Both the position numbers and the translations under genes were made by a program. DNA of 64,000 nucleotides from Aphrocallistes beatrix. Lineage: Eukaryota; Porifera; Hexactinellida; Sceptrulophora; Aphrocallistidae. The stretch lies in the NCBI GenBank assembly GCA_963281255.1, contig OY725496.1:1302001-1366000 (forward strand), in the 5' to 3' direction. Numbering within the stretch: position 1 is the stretch's first letter; every line of letters begins with the position of its first letter. This document shows positions 30,108 to 42,400 of the stretch, piece by piece. The notes under the pieces are model-generated. The model was not told where the DNA came from, made no database searches, and worked only from the letters and a program-made list of their open reading frames with translations.

Positions 30108-30475
30108 CAGGGCTGGGGTTGGTTAACCATATTCGGGGTAGGTTATTTTGGTTTCCTCCAGGGCGGTTAACCGGTTAACCGATGTCAATATTAATTAGTA
30201 TAAATATGGATTTGTCGACTAATATTTAACCTGATATTGATAAATTTACAATCTTCAGTGGTCTCGAAATATATTATTTGGTTAGAAAAATTGTAATAAT
30301 ATTGTAATATCAAAATTTTAGAAGTAATATTCATGAATCTCCATCGAAAAACAATGAAATTAGTCTAAATATTTAGAAAATAAAGCAGATCGGCTAACCG
30401 ATCCAAAATGTTCTTACCCGTTAACCGTGATTGACGGCGGTTAGCCGGTTAACCGGTTAACCGAATCCAGCCTTG
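30108..30475. mobile_element. hAT-like MITE with iterated GGTTAACC motifs
   Basis: Ends CAGGGCTGG and CCAGCCTTG, with ATGGGTC on both sides (7 of an expected 8 bases). Near both ends the motif CGGTTAACC is repeated. Confidence 0.7.
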
Positions 30476-30846
30476 ATGGGTCTATTCATGAAGAAGAATA
30501 CTTCTAAACGGTGTGGGATACAACAAAATTGGAAACCATATTTGAATAATAGACATTTGAATTAGCCACAGTTGAAAATTTTTCTAATAAATCATTCATT
30601 CCTAACTTTAGTAATAATCAATCAGTGCTATCGGCACAGAACTGTTCGGATTAGCGAGGGTGTACTGTAATTATTTTCTCATGTTTTGGACCCTCGGTTT
30701 GTGTCAGCTTTGGCACTGGATATTTTCCCAATCCAAATAATCCCTATGCTCACAGCGGTCACATAATATAACTCTCAAGTTTAGTCATACGAACGAGGTA
30801 GGGGCCAGCTTTGACTGATATTTTTTATGGCGTTTTAAAGTTAAAG

Positions 30847-33268
30847 CATAGCCCTCTGTATATAAGGCATGCCATCTGAATCTCAAAAATCGACCAGGGA
30901 TGCGGTCGAAGATGGATTTATTGTTAAACCAAAATCAAATGTATCAACTTTGAAGTTTAAAATTAACCACTTTTTCTAAAAATATTTAGGTACTTCTTTC
31001 CTGGCTTAGCAATTCTCATATTAGATATCATGCTTTCATATGATTTAATACAAATCCTTTCTTTTCAATAAATCTATTAGCAATTATTCATTCATATATG
31101 AATGCAAAATTCGCGCTCAGCTCCTGGTTTCAAAAGCAATTAAGACCAGAGATTGTATGTTTTCAGATTCTAAAAACCCTACCTGAACACATATGCAAGC
31201 ATGGATTCGACTACATCGAGAGCATATTGATGAACTTAGAGATATTGCATTTGTATCAAGCATTTTAGAGAAGATAATATTGAATACACCCACAAGGTGC
31301 CAAAGGCTGATGATACAGTCAGAGAAATCCCTCGAGCAAGCCCAAAGCTAAAGAGTGGGTCATTTCCATGCTTCTTGCCAGGATGTTCTTCATATTACTC
31401 CAGCCAGTCTTCCCCAAGCATCGTCGCCTTTCATATGATTCAAAAGAAGAAGATCGAGTGAACCAAACGATCAGTCTCAGCCTACAGTTTGAACGTATTG
31501 AGAAGGAAAAGTTTGCTGTCAGATGTTTTCAGGATATCAAATATGGCAACACGCAAGGTCATATTCTTGACTGATCATAACCCACTCCGCTGGCTCGGTA
31601 GGCAGAAAGACCCGAGACACAAGTTTTTAAGATGCATCCAGGAGCTAGAGGCGATTAAAACGAAGTTCAATATGTAAAAGGAAAGGATAATTACTTATCC
31701 AGACTCTCTAACGACGTAGACCAGAGTGTGAACAATGATGTAGGCCATTTCGAGCGTCACCTTTTCTATACCTGATCTCAATGAATTATTTTTGAGGAAT
31801 AAAGAAGATTTACGCTTAGACAGGCACTTCTTTGGCATTGAGTCAGATGGAGAACGATAGGTAATCTATCCAGGGAGGTTTAAACGACAGAAAAGGAAGC
31901 AAGTCAGAGGAAGGCTTCGCACAGAGGCGATCAAGTTATCGTACCCCACCACAGTCTGAGAAATGAAGTCCTAATGCGAATCTACAATGATTCGCACCCA
32001 CAGGTGTTAGGAAAACTGTCGCAAAAGTTAATTCATACTTCTTTTGGAGGGGTCTATACCTCGATGTGGAGCATTTTTGCAAGGTGTTTCTGGTTTACCC
32101 GAAAAATAAGCCCAAGAATCGACTGAGGAACCTCTTGAGCCGATTGTAATTGCCGAGGAACCAAGACAAGCGCAGTAGCCTAGGATGTCGCAACGCTACC
32201 ATGGTCGACTCCTAGTCACAGATCTTTCCTTTTGCTAACTGATCTACTATCTAAGGTTGTGGATATTTATCCAATGGCAGACCAGACCGCCGAATCAACA
32301 TCTCGGGGCTTACTCCAAGGATGGATTTATAGACATGACCCTCCAAGGGTCATATTAAGTGATCAAGGCCCAAACGTTACGAGAAATTGGATAGAGAAAC
32401 GCTTGAGAAATTTAGGATTGAGAAACGTCGCAGCTCATCCTGAAGGCGATAGCCAATCCGAGAGGGAGTTCCAAGCGTCAAACAGGTATTGCGCTGTCTC
32501 CTGGAAGATACATAGAGGATTTAAAAAGGATGAATGGCCTACGATCCTACAAGAAGTCAGTTTTCATCTCAACTGCCTACCTAGCGCCAGCGTGAGATAC
32601 CACATATCGCGGTACTGTATGGAGTGGAACCTAAGTTACTTTCTTACTTTCGTAACCCAACTACTGGAAAAAATAAGGTTACCGCTCAAGAGTGGTTGGG
32701 GGAGGTCACCACTGCAAAGGATGTAGCAAACTCTAAGGCCATTTCTAACCTAGAACGGTCCAAAATGAAGAACAATTACAAAAGAACCCTTCACCGACAG
32801 ACGTAGAGAGAGAGGTAGTATGGTTTTCCTGAGAGATGGTCGAATGGGATGGGACCATGTTATATCGGGCCCTATACAGTAATCGAGTGAATGGGACAGT
32901 AACTGACGAGACCAACTCTTTCTATAGTATACTATTTATTATTTATAGTTTTTCTTTAGAAGTATGTCTATTACAACCAATAGTAAAATGTAATTCAATT
33001 AATACTATGTACAGTACGTATGTCATATATACAAGTGTATTTGATATATATAATCAAATAAAGACATTATCAGTATTGTATGATTGATAGTGAAATGAAT
33101 TAATTTTACCATAACCCTCTGTAAACATACATAATGCTATAACTTGACTTATTAATCTATTATAATAAATAAAATGATCGCTAATCGTACTTCAGTATTC
33201 CATCTTCAACCGCATCCCTGGTCCATATTTGAGATTTAGATGGCAGGCCTTATATACAGAGGGCTATG
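30847..33268. mobile_element. TIR element FB-B (CATAGCCC) carrying a gypsy pol relic
   Basis: Ends CATAGCCCTCTGTATATAAG and its complement, with about 75 bases of inverted similarity including GGGATGCGGTCGAAGATGG and the complementary CCATCTTCAACCGCATCCC. The flanks are AGTTAAAG on both sides (30,839-30,846 and 33,269-33,276), an exact 8-bp duplication. The termini resemble those of FB-A. The interior is mostly a decayed Ty3/gypsy fragment. Confidence 0.8.
31139..32806 (+). pseudogene. Ty3/gypsy pol relic (RNase H, integrase)
   Basis: Frames in several registers give KVIFLTDHNPLRWLGRQKDP and FLRCIQELEAIK (RNase H with the TDHNPL block, about 31,550-31,680), a zinc-binding/linker-like region near 31,960, and an integrase core from about 32,220: KVVDIYPMADQTAEST, PRVILSDQGPNVT (a DDE-type Asp in SDQG) and NVAAHPEGDSQSER. 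Many stops and frameshifts; no LTRs were found. It can make no protein. Confidence 0.75.
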
Positions 33269-33279
33269 AGTTAAAGGTT

Positions 33280-33689
33280 TCCACAATTTTTGTTGTGTTT
33301 GAACTTGTCCCCTTTGGGAGCTTTTGCGGCTTTTAGGTGGAGAATAGGAAAGTTAACAAGGATTGTTTGAAATTTTCAAGATCAACATAATTGACCGAAC
33401 ATTATATTGATGCGAAGAAATGCATTTAGGCTTATCAACACCATCCAAAACTGCGAAATCAAATCCAAACTGAATGGAAGTTTCGTCCTACGTTCTCTTT
33501 TCGACATCTTGATTATCATCTGCAATTGGAAGGAAAAGAAATATTGCGTATGCTCACGATAAAATAATAAGGGAATTTCTAATCAGCAACAAAGGCTGTT
33601 GAGAAAAAATATGACCCTCGGTTGCTATCTAAACCATATCAATAATATACAATTGTAGAAAAATTTAAGATACGTATAGTAAAATTTCT
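33280..33689. other. Unassigned stretch
   Basis: No gene or repeat pair recognised between the FB-B element and the FB-C arm. Confidence 0.4.
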
Positions 33690-34457
33690 TCTTGTGGTCT
33701 CGTTTTAAATGAGATAAAATATTCGGGGTTATGGGCCTCAAGGAAATTTGTGGATTTTCAGGGTACTCTTGCTATTTTTTGTAAATATTTGGTTCGAATA
33801 TACCTAAATCAGCTGTATAAATGCGAATTAATATCTGTGAATGCTTTTGTTCATTATTAATAACTCATTTTACATTGTTCTTAACATTTAAACTTAAAAT
33901 CTCTATATCTCGGGACTTTAAAATTTCAAAATTGACCGTCTTTACAGAATTTTAACTCAAAATTGGTTTGAGATAGAGGATTGAAAATTTCAAGAGTTGT
34001 TCCATATTATTAGGCAATGAACGTAGGACAACTTTATTTTCGATATCTTATAACTGATTTCCAAAAAAAACAGACATTTTGCCGTTTTTTGGCCATTTTT
34101 TTTCGGACACCGATAAATTTTCCAATTTTTGTCATTTTAACTTTCTTTTGGTCCTATGAAGTTGCAAATATGGTCGACTATCTATGATTCGATTTTGGAA
34201 CCATTTGATTCCTTGGTATGTCCTAAACAATTCCTTGAGTGGCCGGATTTCTACCATTAAGATGTGCTAGCGAAAAACGAAAAAAACAGACTTTGAGACA
34301 CTGTATCTCAAAAACTAGAAATGAGAATAAAAACGGTTTGGAATGTGCAAATATTTCTTGACGGAGATACCTGCCCGCGCTTAACATCTCTTATAGCTCT
34401 ACTTTCATCGTATGCTGTTTGCCAAATCATATGTTTTTTCGAGGGCGGTATCCTTAA
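33690..34457 (+). repeat. Single arm of the FB-C foldback
   Basis: Closely follows 43,660-44,618 (minus the small hAT MITE there), ending GGGCGGTATCC then TTAA. The uninterrupted sequence across TATGTCCTAAACAATTCC confirms the empty site for the MITE at 44,188. Confidence 0.8.
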
Positions 34458-34559
34458 GAACCTCTGCCCTAACAGAAATTTAATCCCTAGTTTGGCATAT
34501 ATTCAACTTGTCTAGTAGCATCCTTAGTAGGAGAGGGAAAGGTCGAATTGTCATTTTGG

Positions 34560-34890
34560 ATCTAGAGGAAAATGGTTTTTAATTTGTGAATTAAAGAATG
34601 GAGGTTCGACTTTTTAGTGTGTTGGGAAACAGGGATTTTAAGGATTTTGACGTGGAATATTTTTAAAATTTGCATGATGAGGTGTTTTTAAGCAAAATTT
34701 ATATTTAACTTGTTTGTCACAGATTTATTTCAGTATTACGGACATATCACTCGACTCTTTCCAGTTTTGAAAATTCGACCTTATTCCAGTTTTGATAATT
34801 CTGTCTTATTCCAGTCTTGGAATAATTCGGCTTTATTCCAATGTTGTATTAATTCGACCTTATCCAGTTTTGAAAATTCGGCCTAGGGCA
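34560..34890 (+). repeat. TTATTCCAG-repeat family, copy 1
   Basis: Homologous to 53,890-54,130 (AATTAAAGAATGGAGG, TTTATTTCAGTATTACGGAC). It carries four to five iterations of CTTATTCCAGTTTTG-like units. Confidence 0.65.
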
Positions 34891-35439
34891 ACGCGAATTT
34901 AAGTACTTGAGGGAGAAGATTAGGTCCTATTGCTGGGTCGCCAGTTTATGCATCAATTCGGCCGGGTGATGTTTGATTGATATGAAAGAACAGTCGGATT
35001 GGGAGAGTCGAGAATAAGTATATCAGCGAATGTGACCGGGGGAGATCCGCTCGAGAAGGCAAATACCGTCAAACAATCTCAAACCTCCTAGTAACCTCGT
35101 CAAGTGACCCCTTGTTTTGCTCCCCTATATTCCATGAGTTCGAATATACTCTATATGATCATCTACTAAGATTTCCTGAATGCGAAATTGTCTGAATTAT
35201 TCAGTCGCCCGAAAATATTCAAGCTTGCATTAAAAAAATTGCCCAAACATGCAAAAGTGGAATTGGCATAATTTTGGTCAAAGAGATCCCCAAGAACACA
35301 CAACCACCAAAGATTTTATACATCTCAAATTTCTCGGGTGACTTCCCTGTGGTCCTGGACTATCATAAAGTAAACAAATTTGAAATGGATTAGTGAAAAT
35401 ATCAATATTTTTAACCTGTAAAGGATTCTGAATTTGTTT
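34891..35439. other. Unassigned stretch
   Basis: No gene supported. The minus-strand frame at 35,278-35,478 ends in repeat tail and has no recognisable domain. Confidence 0.35.
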
Positions 35440-35509
35440 ACATTCCCATGCGCTCGCAGAGTGGCTCTGCGAACGCAAAGTGATCGCTAACCGCGCTACG
35501 CAACGCGCT
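35440..35509 (+). mobile_element. Variant Helitron-like 3' tail
   Basis: The GC-rich run GCGCTCGCAGAGTGGCTCTG then CGAACGC ... CGCGCTTG has the same plan as the HLE-1 tail (hairpin, spacer, CTTG then T) with different bases. The 5' boundary is unknown. Confidence 0.45.
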
Positions 35510-35719
35510 TGTTGTATATAATGTCTATTTTCGTGTAAGCTATTTTCGTAAGAAATATAAATTGTTAATCAATGAAATATTTTGCAGGTGAGATATGAGG
35601 GAGGAAAAAAACTTGTCAGTTCATATACTCTATTTGTCATTATTATATTTATATATAGTAAGTCAGTTCACTCGAAACCTATGGAATCTATATCAACAAA
35701 TATCTTACTTATAAGAGCA

Positions 35720-35834
35720 AAAAGCCCCTCACAGACGGGCTAGAAGTGTGCTTCCACATTCCTTGGATGATGACACAATACATGTCATCCAAGGAATTTT
35801 AAGCACAATTCTAGCCCGTCTGTGAGGGGCTTTT
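35720..35834. repeat. 115-bp near-perfect hairpin
   Basis: AAAAGCCCCTCACAGACGGG pairs with CCCGTCTGTGAGGGGCTTTT, and ATTCCTTGGATGA pairs with TCATCCAAGGAAT further in. Probably a small MITE. On each side lie related TCATCATGATGACGT blocks (35,893 and 36,024). Confidence 0.8.
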
Positions 35835-36822
35835 CTTACATCAATTAAAGTTTGTAGGATTAAAATTGTGGATGTAAATTTTGGCTGTGTCATCATGATG
35901 ACGTCAGCATAATTAATTAGCATAATTTTGTAGAGTCATCTATTCTGAACACTTTATACAATATATGTTTATTTCTATCTCTTTTCATTTTATTTCTATT
36001 AACCATTCATCATTATTGTTGTGTCATCATGATGACGTAGCATAATTAAGATAATTTTGTTGAGACATCTATATTGAACACTTTATTGAACAATTGTAAA
36101 TCTCAAACTATTAAAATTTGAGCTCTAATAGGCATTAATCATTAAAATTAGGCGATGATGACGCGACAAAATTTTTAACCGCAAATTGCTCAGAGGACCT
36201 ATGTCCGATGGATCTAGGAATGAAATGGGTTTTAGAGGGCCTCATACTTCACCTGTGTTACCAATCTCAAGTTTCTAGCTCATCTAGTTTTTGTGCAATA
36301 AGCAAAAGAATGAAATCACAAAATGCTACGTAATGATGATGATGATTTAGCATATATTGAAAATCGTATGAGTAGGTGCACATCTACATATATGTCCGCA
36401 GCATCACAAAAGATTTCAGGGTGATATCTTTTAAACTCTGGTGTGTGCACCACTTACTGCCGGCCGGCCTTCCGGACACTAGCACTCATTTTAGTACTTT
36501 GCTACTATATTATAATATTGGATCATAGATCCTATAAGAAGCACACTAAAAATATAAGATATAAAAGATATAAAAAATATAAAAATATAAGATAATATAA
36601 GAAGCACACTAAAAATAACTAAGTAAAATACGTACATCGAATCGTTAGATTCAATCATTTTATGAAAGTAGAAAATATACTTTTTAGTATCAATTTCACA
36701 CAAAAATTAGGCGGGCCGTGAACTACGCTATACAGGACAGTTCATTAGGTTGGACCATGGATGAAATAATGTTTTACTTTCAATTTTGATTCAAATGAAT
36801 ATTCAATAAATAATGGAGCACA

Positions 36823-36900
36823 AGCTCGCTTCGCTTGCTTGAAAACCGGGGCGCCCAGCTCTGGTCCCGAGGTGCCCCGGTTTTCTGAAGTGGACTGTAT
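36823..36900. mobile_element. GC-rich hairpin tail of another Helitron-like element
   Basis: CAAGCTCGCTTCGCTTGCTT matches the HLE-1 terminus (inverted), but is followed by AAAACCGGGGCGCC ... GGTGCCCCGGTTTT, a different and strong hairpin, then a TA microsatellite. A Helitron-like end recombined with other sequence, or a separate family. Confidence 0.5.
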
Positions 36901-37411
36901 ATATATATATATACATATACATGGTGTCCCAAAAAGTTCTGCAACAAATGTTGTTAATGTATTATACATAGATAAATAGATTAAATATCCGATACCTCTT
37001 TTTAATAAAAAATATAGAGGATTATCTTAATTATTTGGCATTCCCAATGGCCTGCGTTTCTCTATTTATTTGCAATGATGGATCTCTATTTATTTGCAAT
37101 GATCAATAAAGAAAGAATTTAATAGCAAAAATGAACTATTCCGTTCATTTTTGCTATCAAATTCTTTTCGGAATTTTCAAGAGAAATAGAGACTTAGCTA
37201 GCAACATATCTCAGAACCTTATTAATATGGATGGTGAAAATTGATAATTTCCTCCATATATGAAACACAATCCTTAATCTTATGTTTTGTATGAGCAACC
37301 AAAGTTTAGACATTGTTCTAGTAGAAATTATCTGTATTTTACAATTTAAGTACAATGTAAAGGAATGAAAAGGTGATGCAATAAAAACAAATTTGACATT
37401 AAATGCAGTAC

Positions 37412-38492
37412 CATAGCCTACTGTATATAAGGCCTCACAGTAACTTGCGGATTTTGGACTAGGGATGCGGAGGAAGACCGTTGAACTAATTCATGAGCTG
37501 CCTTAAATCATTTACAAAGCACAATAGAGCTTAGGAATGTATTATCAGCATATATAAATATGGTATCAAAGTACCCATATCCGTTGTTAAAAATTTGATG
37601 AGTCACCATATGGTTGCGCAATAGGTTATATTTGTGACAAATTTGGTGATTTTCAGAGGCCGTTTAGGGGCACTTCTAAGTGTTTTTATTGTAAAATTTT
37701 TCGCATAGAACTGAGATGTGAATGGGTTAATACGACAAATTTGGAATTTTTTCATGGAATGTTGCTACATTCCAGTGTTGCTATGGAAACATGTTTTGGT
37801 CAGTTGGCGTTATATCTTGAAAACTGCAATAGCTACACATTCAAATGTAATTCCATTTGATAGCGAATATACTACTTCCTATTAAGTGATAATATAATTT
37901 CGACCTCTAAATTCAATAGTTTATGAGATATTCGACAATGTACCCATATTGGTCACATTTGATAATTTGTCGAATATCTCATAAAACTATTGAATTTAGA
38001 GGTCGAAATTATATTATCACTTAATAGGAAGTAGTATATTCGCTATCAAATGGAATTACATTTGAATGTGTAGCTATTGCAGTTTTCAAGATATAACGCC
38101 AACTGACCAAAACATGTTTCCATAGCAACACTGGAATGTAGGCAACATTCCATGAAAAATTCCAAATTTGTCGTATTAACCCATTCACATCTCAGTTCTA
38201 TGCGAAATTTTACAATAAAAACACTTAGAAGTGCCCCTAAACGGCCTCTGAAAATCACCAAATTTGTCACAAATATAACCTATTGCGCAACCATATGGTG
38301 ACTCATCAAATTTTTAACAACGGATATGGGTACTTTGATACCATATTTATATATGCTGATAATACATTCCTAAGCTCTATTGTGCTTTGTAAATGATTTA
38401 AGGCAGCTCATGTATTAGTTCAACGGTCTTCCTCCGCATCCCTAGTCCCAAATCCGCAAGTTACTGTGAGGCCTTATATACAGTAGGCTATG
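37412..38492. mobile_element. FB-A palindrome, Galileo-like, copy 1 (7-bp TSD)
   Basis: A 1.08-kb near-perfect palindrome from CATAGCCTACTGTATATAA to TTATATACAGTAGGCTATG, arms about 510 bases, centre about 37,952. The flanks are GCAGTAC on both sides (37,405-37,411 and 38,493-38,499). No coding capacity of its own. Arms this long with 7-bp duplications recall Galileo, the foldback branch of the P-element superfamily. Confidence 0.85.
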
Positions 38493-38499
38493 GCAGTAC

Positions 38500-39073
38500 A
38501 AATTTAGATGCGGACAGGGCGGCTGAAGCAAGTTTCCAATAAACAGTGACCATATTGTGTTCTTTTCACGAACCAAGATAAATATATGCAATTCCCCGCT
38601 CCAAAAGACTAGGGATTATGTCCCAACATGATTAATATTTGAGGAGTATCGGAATAATGTCATTAGTCCGAAAGCATTGAGCTCATGTGCGTATGCAGAC
38701 AGTTGAGAAGAAATGCGATAAGAGCAACCTGTAATTTCTGTGGTCTTGATGAATTCAAGATGATTACCATTTTATCCATATATTCCAATATTCCTTAGCA
38801 ACAATGAAATTTACACTGTTAACTTGTTAATTGTTCTCAGCGATATATTGTCCAAAAATAGGTCAAATGATAAATGTATAACCGAATATTCGTCTAGATA
38901 ATCGATCCATATTAGGCCTTCTCAAAACAGCCTACCCTAGTCCATCTTCGTACCACCCCTAATTAAGTCTAATGATGACTAAATAAATAAATTTATCCCC
39001 TAAATATTGTAGTTCATATTTGCATTTTCTAGGCACGTACTGATGTCAATTCAATAATCGCTATTTCAGACTA
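38500..39073. other. Unassigned stretch
   Basis: Repeat-poor and without a supported gene. Confidence 0.4.
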
Positions 39074-39257
39074 CAGTCAGGATCGCTTATTATGAACCTG
39101 CTTAATATGAACATTCGTTTATTATGAACTAACTTCCTGGTCCCAATTTCATTTTTTAGATAAGATTTGTATTGAATCAAGTTCGCTTAATATAAAGTAT
39201 CTCTATTATGAACATATTTTTTGTCCCCTGGTGGTTCACAATAAGCGACCCTGACTG
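39074..39257. mobile_element. MITE M3, copy 2
   Basis: CAGTCAGGATCGCTTATTAT and ATAAGCGACCCTGACTG ends, TA-flanked; better-preserved inverted ends than copy 1. Confidence 0.85.
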
Positions 39258-39299
39258 TATTACAGTAATAGTAAAACTGCAACATTACTTGTTATGGCA

Positions 39300-39590
39300 C
39301 GCTAATCTCTTGTGACACTTAGAATTACATATCTTTCCTAGTCGCCTACATCTACAGCGATTAGACCTACACCCGCTGGTCAATGGCAAAAGAGTCTGCT
39401 TTTGCCGAGAGAAGAGGCCAAAACTGCTTCTCGTAGTGTGACGATCACGTTAGGAACGTCTTCAAGGGAGACAAAATGTGAGAAAGAAAAATCCACTTCT
39501 GAAGGGAGATAAGCTCTATCTAGTGTTCACACCACACAGGACTCCCAAAGCCTTCAAGACCTGCTACTGATTGACCACAAATGGTTCGTT
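39300..39590 (+). pseudogene. Possible retrotransposon relic
   Basis: In one frame near 39,505 the sequence reads GDKLYLVFTPHRTPKAFK, reminiscent of the C-terminal tail of gypsy integrases (GDKV.L...P...PK). Too short and broken for a firm call. Confidence 0.25.
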
Positions 39591-40754
39591 TATCGCTAGC
39601 ACATCTTATGGTAGAAATCCGGCCAATTGTTTAGGACATACCAAGGAAACAAATGTTTCCAAATCGAATCATAGATAGTCTATCATATTTGCCACTTCAT
39701 AGGACCAAAAGAAAGTTAAAATTACAAAAATTGTAAATGTTATCAGTGTCCGAAAAAAGGGGCCAAAAAACGGCGAAAAATGTCTGTTATTTTGGGAAAT
39801 CAGGAATAAAATGACGAAGTTATAAGATATCGAAAATAAAGTGGTCCTGCGTTCATCGCCTAATGTTATGGAACAACTCTTTGAATTTTCAAACTCTATC
39901 TCAAACAATTTAGACTTAAAATTCTGTAAAGACGGTGAATTTTGAAATTTCCTGAGATATAGAGATTTTAAGTTTAGATGTTAAGAACAATGTAAAATGA
40001 GTATTTAAAAATGAACAAAAGCATTCACAGACATTTATTCGCATTTATACTGTTCATTTAGGTATATTCGAACCAAATAATTACATAAAATAGCAAGAGT
40101 ACCCTGAAAATCCACAAATTTCCTTGAGGGACCTAAATCCGAATATTTTGAGATAATTGTGAATAATAATTCATATTCCTAGCACTACGAAGTATAATCC
40201 ATCAGTATAGAATGAATAAAGAGCTTCCAAAAAGTATATTAGGAAGTTAGAGCGATAGTCTACGACTTTTAGTTTCCAAGTTAGGATTTTCGAAAAATGC
40301 GACGTCATCATATGACAAAAATCTAAAACTTACATTCCATAGGGTGTAGTGCAATTATTATCACTGAATCATATATGTACCCTCATAAAAATATATTAGG
40401 AAGTGAGAATTAAGAATTTGGGCTAATATTTACAGAGATAGAGAGATATCTCTTTTTGGACCCTAAAACTAAATGAATCTGCGAGGTCCAAGGCCAGAAC
40501 TTTCAAAAAAATAATTATCAAAAGTTCTCCAATTTTTCTGTACACCTTATTAACGACAATTGTATTCATTATTTGGCATAATAGCCACATTTGGACACAT
40601 ATTTAATGATTAGATTCGCCATTTTCTAATATATTCAAAGCACTCTAAAGAATTTGTATTACAATTAGTCGAGAAAGTCGAGAAATATTTATTTTTTGAC
40701 AAAGGAATGTTTAAGGAACCTATATATTTTCGTTTGTATAATTTTATTTAAGAA

Positions 40755-41287
40755 CAAGCGCGCTTCGCTTGTATGCGCTGCGCGGCTGGCGGACACTTTG
40801 TGTCCGCCGGAGGCTCCCTTCGGTCGCCTGGGGTCACATTGGTTAATTATAAGGGAGATAATATCTCTAAATACGTCTGTCCTACTGTTACAATACATAT
40901 CGCAATTTTTAAAATTTTGATGAGTAATGATGACGTCATAACAAAGAGATGAGTCATCATTTTTTGATGATAGCTGCATCATATGTGAGGTATATTAGTA
41001 ATCAGATTCTATTAAAATTTCAGCCTTCTATCTCCTATAATGGCTGAGTTATGCTCGAATAACTGTATTGTTTAACTTTTAAAAATGTGACAATGACGTC
41101 ATAATTCCATGATGAGTAGACATTTTCGTCTGAGCTCAGAACTTTTTGGAGCCATAGCCAAAAGACTCCCACATGCCAAAAATCAGCTTTCTGCGCCTAG
41201 CAGTTTCTTCAATCATTTCGTTACACATATATATATATACACACATATGCACATACACAAACATTAATCGAGTTTTAATAGTAAGGA
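40755..41287 (-). mobile_element. HLE-1, copy 7
   Basis: Complete inverted copy, CAAGCGCGCTTCGC to GTTTTAATAGTAAGGA. CRE palindromes twice; AP-1-like GATGAGTCATC once. It interrupts the left arm of FB-C; the right arm shows the unoccupied sequence. Confidence 0.85.
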
Positions 41288-41577
41288 TATAATAGATTAT
41301 ATATCTTCAATAGTTTTAAGATATGACATCGACCTCTTTCGTGACCATAGAGAGATATTATGGCTGAACTTTACCTATAGTAAGCGATATATCACGAACA
41401 AATAGTCGGATCCGAAAGTTTTTTTTTTGAAACGATCATAATTTTATTTCTCATCCAGTGATCGCTAAATATCTGATATCAAACAGGCGATTTCCCGAGC
41501 ATTATATAAATGAATTCCCTTATAGAGCTATTTTGTTTGGATTTTATTTGGCTTTTCTTCCAAATCTTTGTGTTATA

Positions 41578-41915
41578 CAGTGGCGGCGCTAGAAATAGGG
41601 CTTGATGGGGCTAGAGCCCCATCAAAAAAGTTTATCAGCCCCATCACTTGATGGGGCTGAGAAGAGACAGACTAGGGAACTTTTAGAAAAAATATTTAAA
41701 ACATGAACTTTTATTATTGAAAATTCATTATTGTGTAGCATCAAATTTCGATAATCAGCATTGTAGCATCAAATTTCGAATAATCACCATTGTAATACTA
41801 ACTAGTAATTATTCAATATTGTTTTGTGCAATTTTATAATTACACGTTCAGCCCCACCAAAAATAGTTCCAGCCCAGTTCAGCTCATCAGTCCCGGAGAG
41901 CTAGCGCCGCCACTG
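41578..41915. mobile_element. hAT MITE (CAGTGGCGGCGCTAG) with 8-bp TSD
   Basis: Ends CAGTGGCGGCGCTAG and CTAGCGCCGCCACTG, flanked on both sides by GTGTTATA. Inside, AGCCCCATCA repeats near the left end and GCCCCACC near the right. Confidence 0.9.
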
Positions 41916-42400
41916 GTGTTATATAATCTCCATATCATTAACATATCATCAAAAAATTTCAAATAAGTAGGAAACTAATTGATGAATGCGCCAAAAACCT
42001 CCAATCATTTTTTAATTTTTTTACGCTAAACTTTAGGGTGTTAACTCATAAAAATCAAAATAAATTCTCTTCCAACTAGTACAATCAGATGGTAAGCCTT
42101 TCAGTTATACAATGGAATTAACAATAAAAATTTTTTTCATTGTATTACTGATCGGTCTACCATCTGATACCACTATTTGGACGGTATTTCTTTTATTTTT
42201 TTCGAGATAACCCCCTAAAGTTTAGCGTTAATAAAAATTGGAAAATTATTGGAGGTTTTTAACTCATTTACCAATTTGTTTTTAACTTATTTAATATTTT
42301 TTTAATGAAATGGACCTTAACATTGTTTTGGCAACTTTGGAGATTATATAACACAAAGATTTAAAAGAATGGGCAAATAAAATCCAAACAAAATAGCTCT

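Noticed and set aside
36912..36970. Mariner terminus ATGGTGTCCCAAAAAGT near 36,922
   Set aside because: Resembles known mariner ends, but no opposite end or transposase was found nearby, so not listed as an element.
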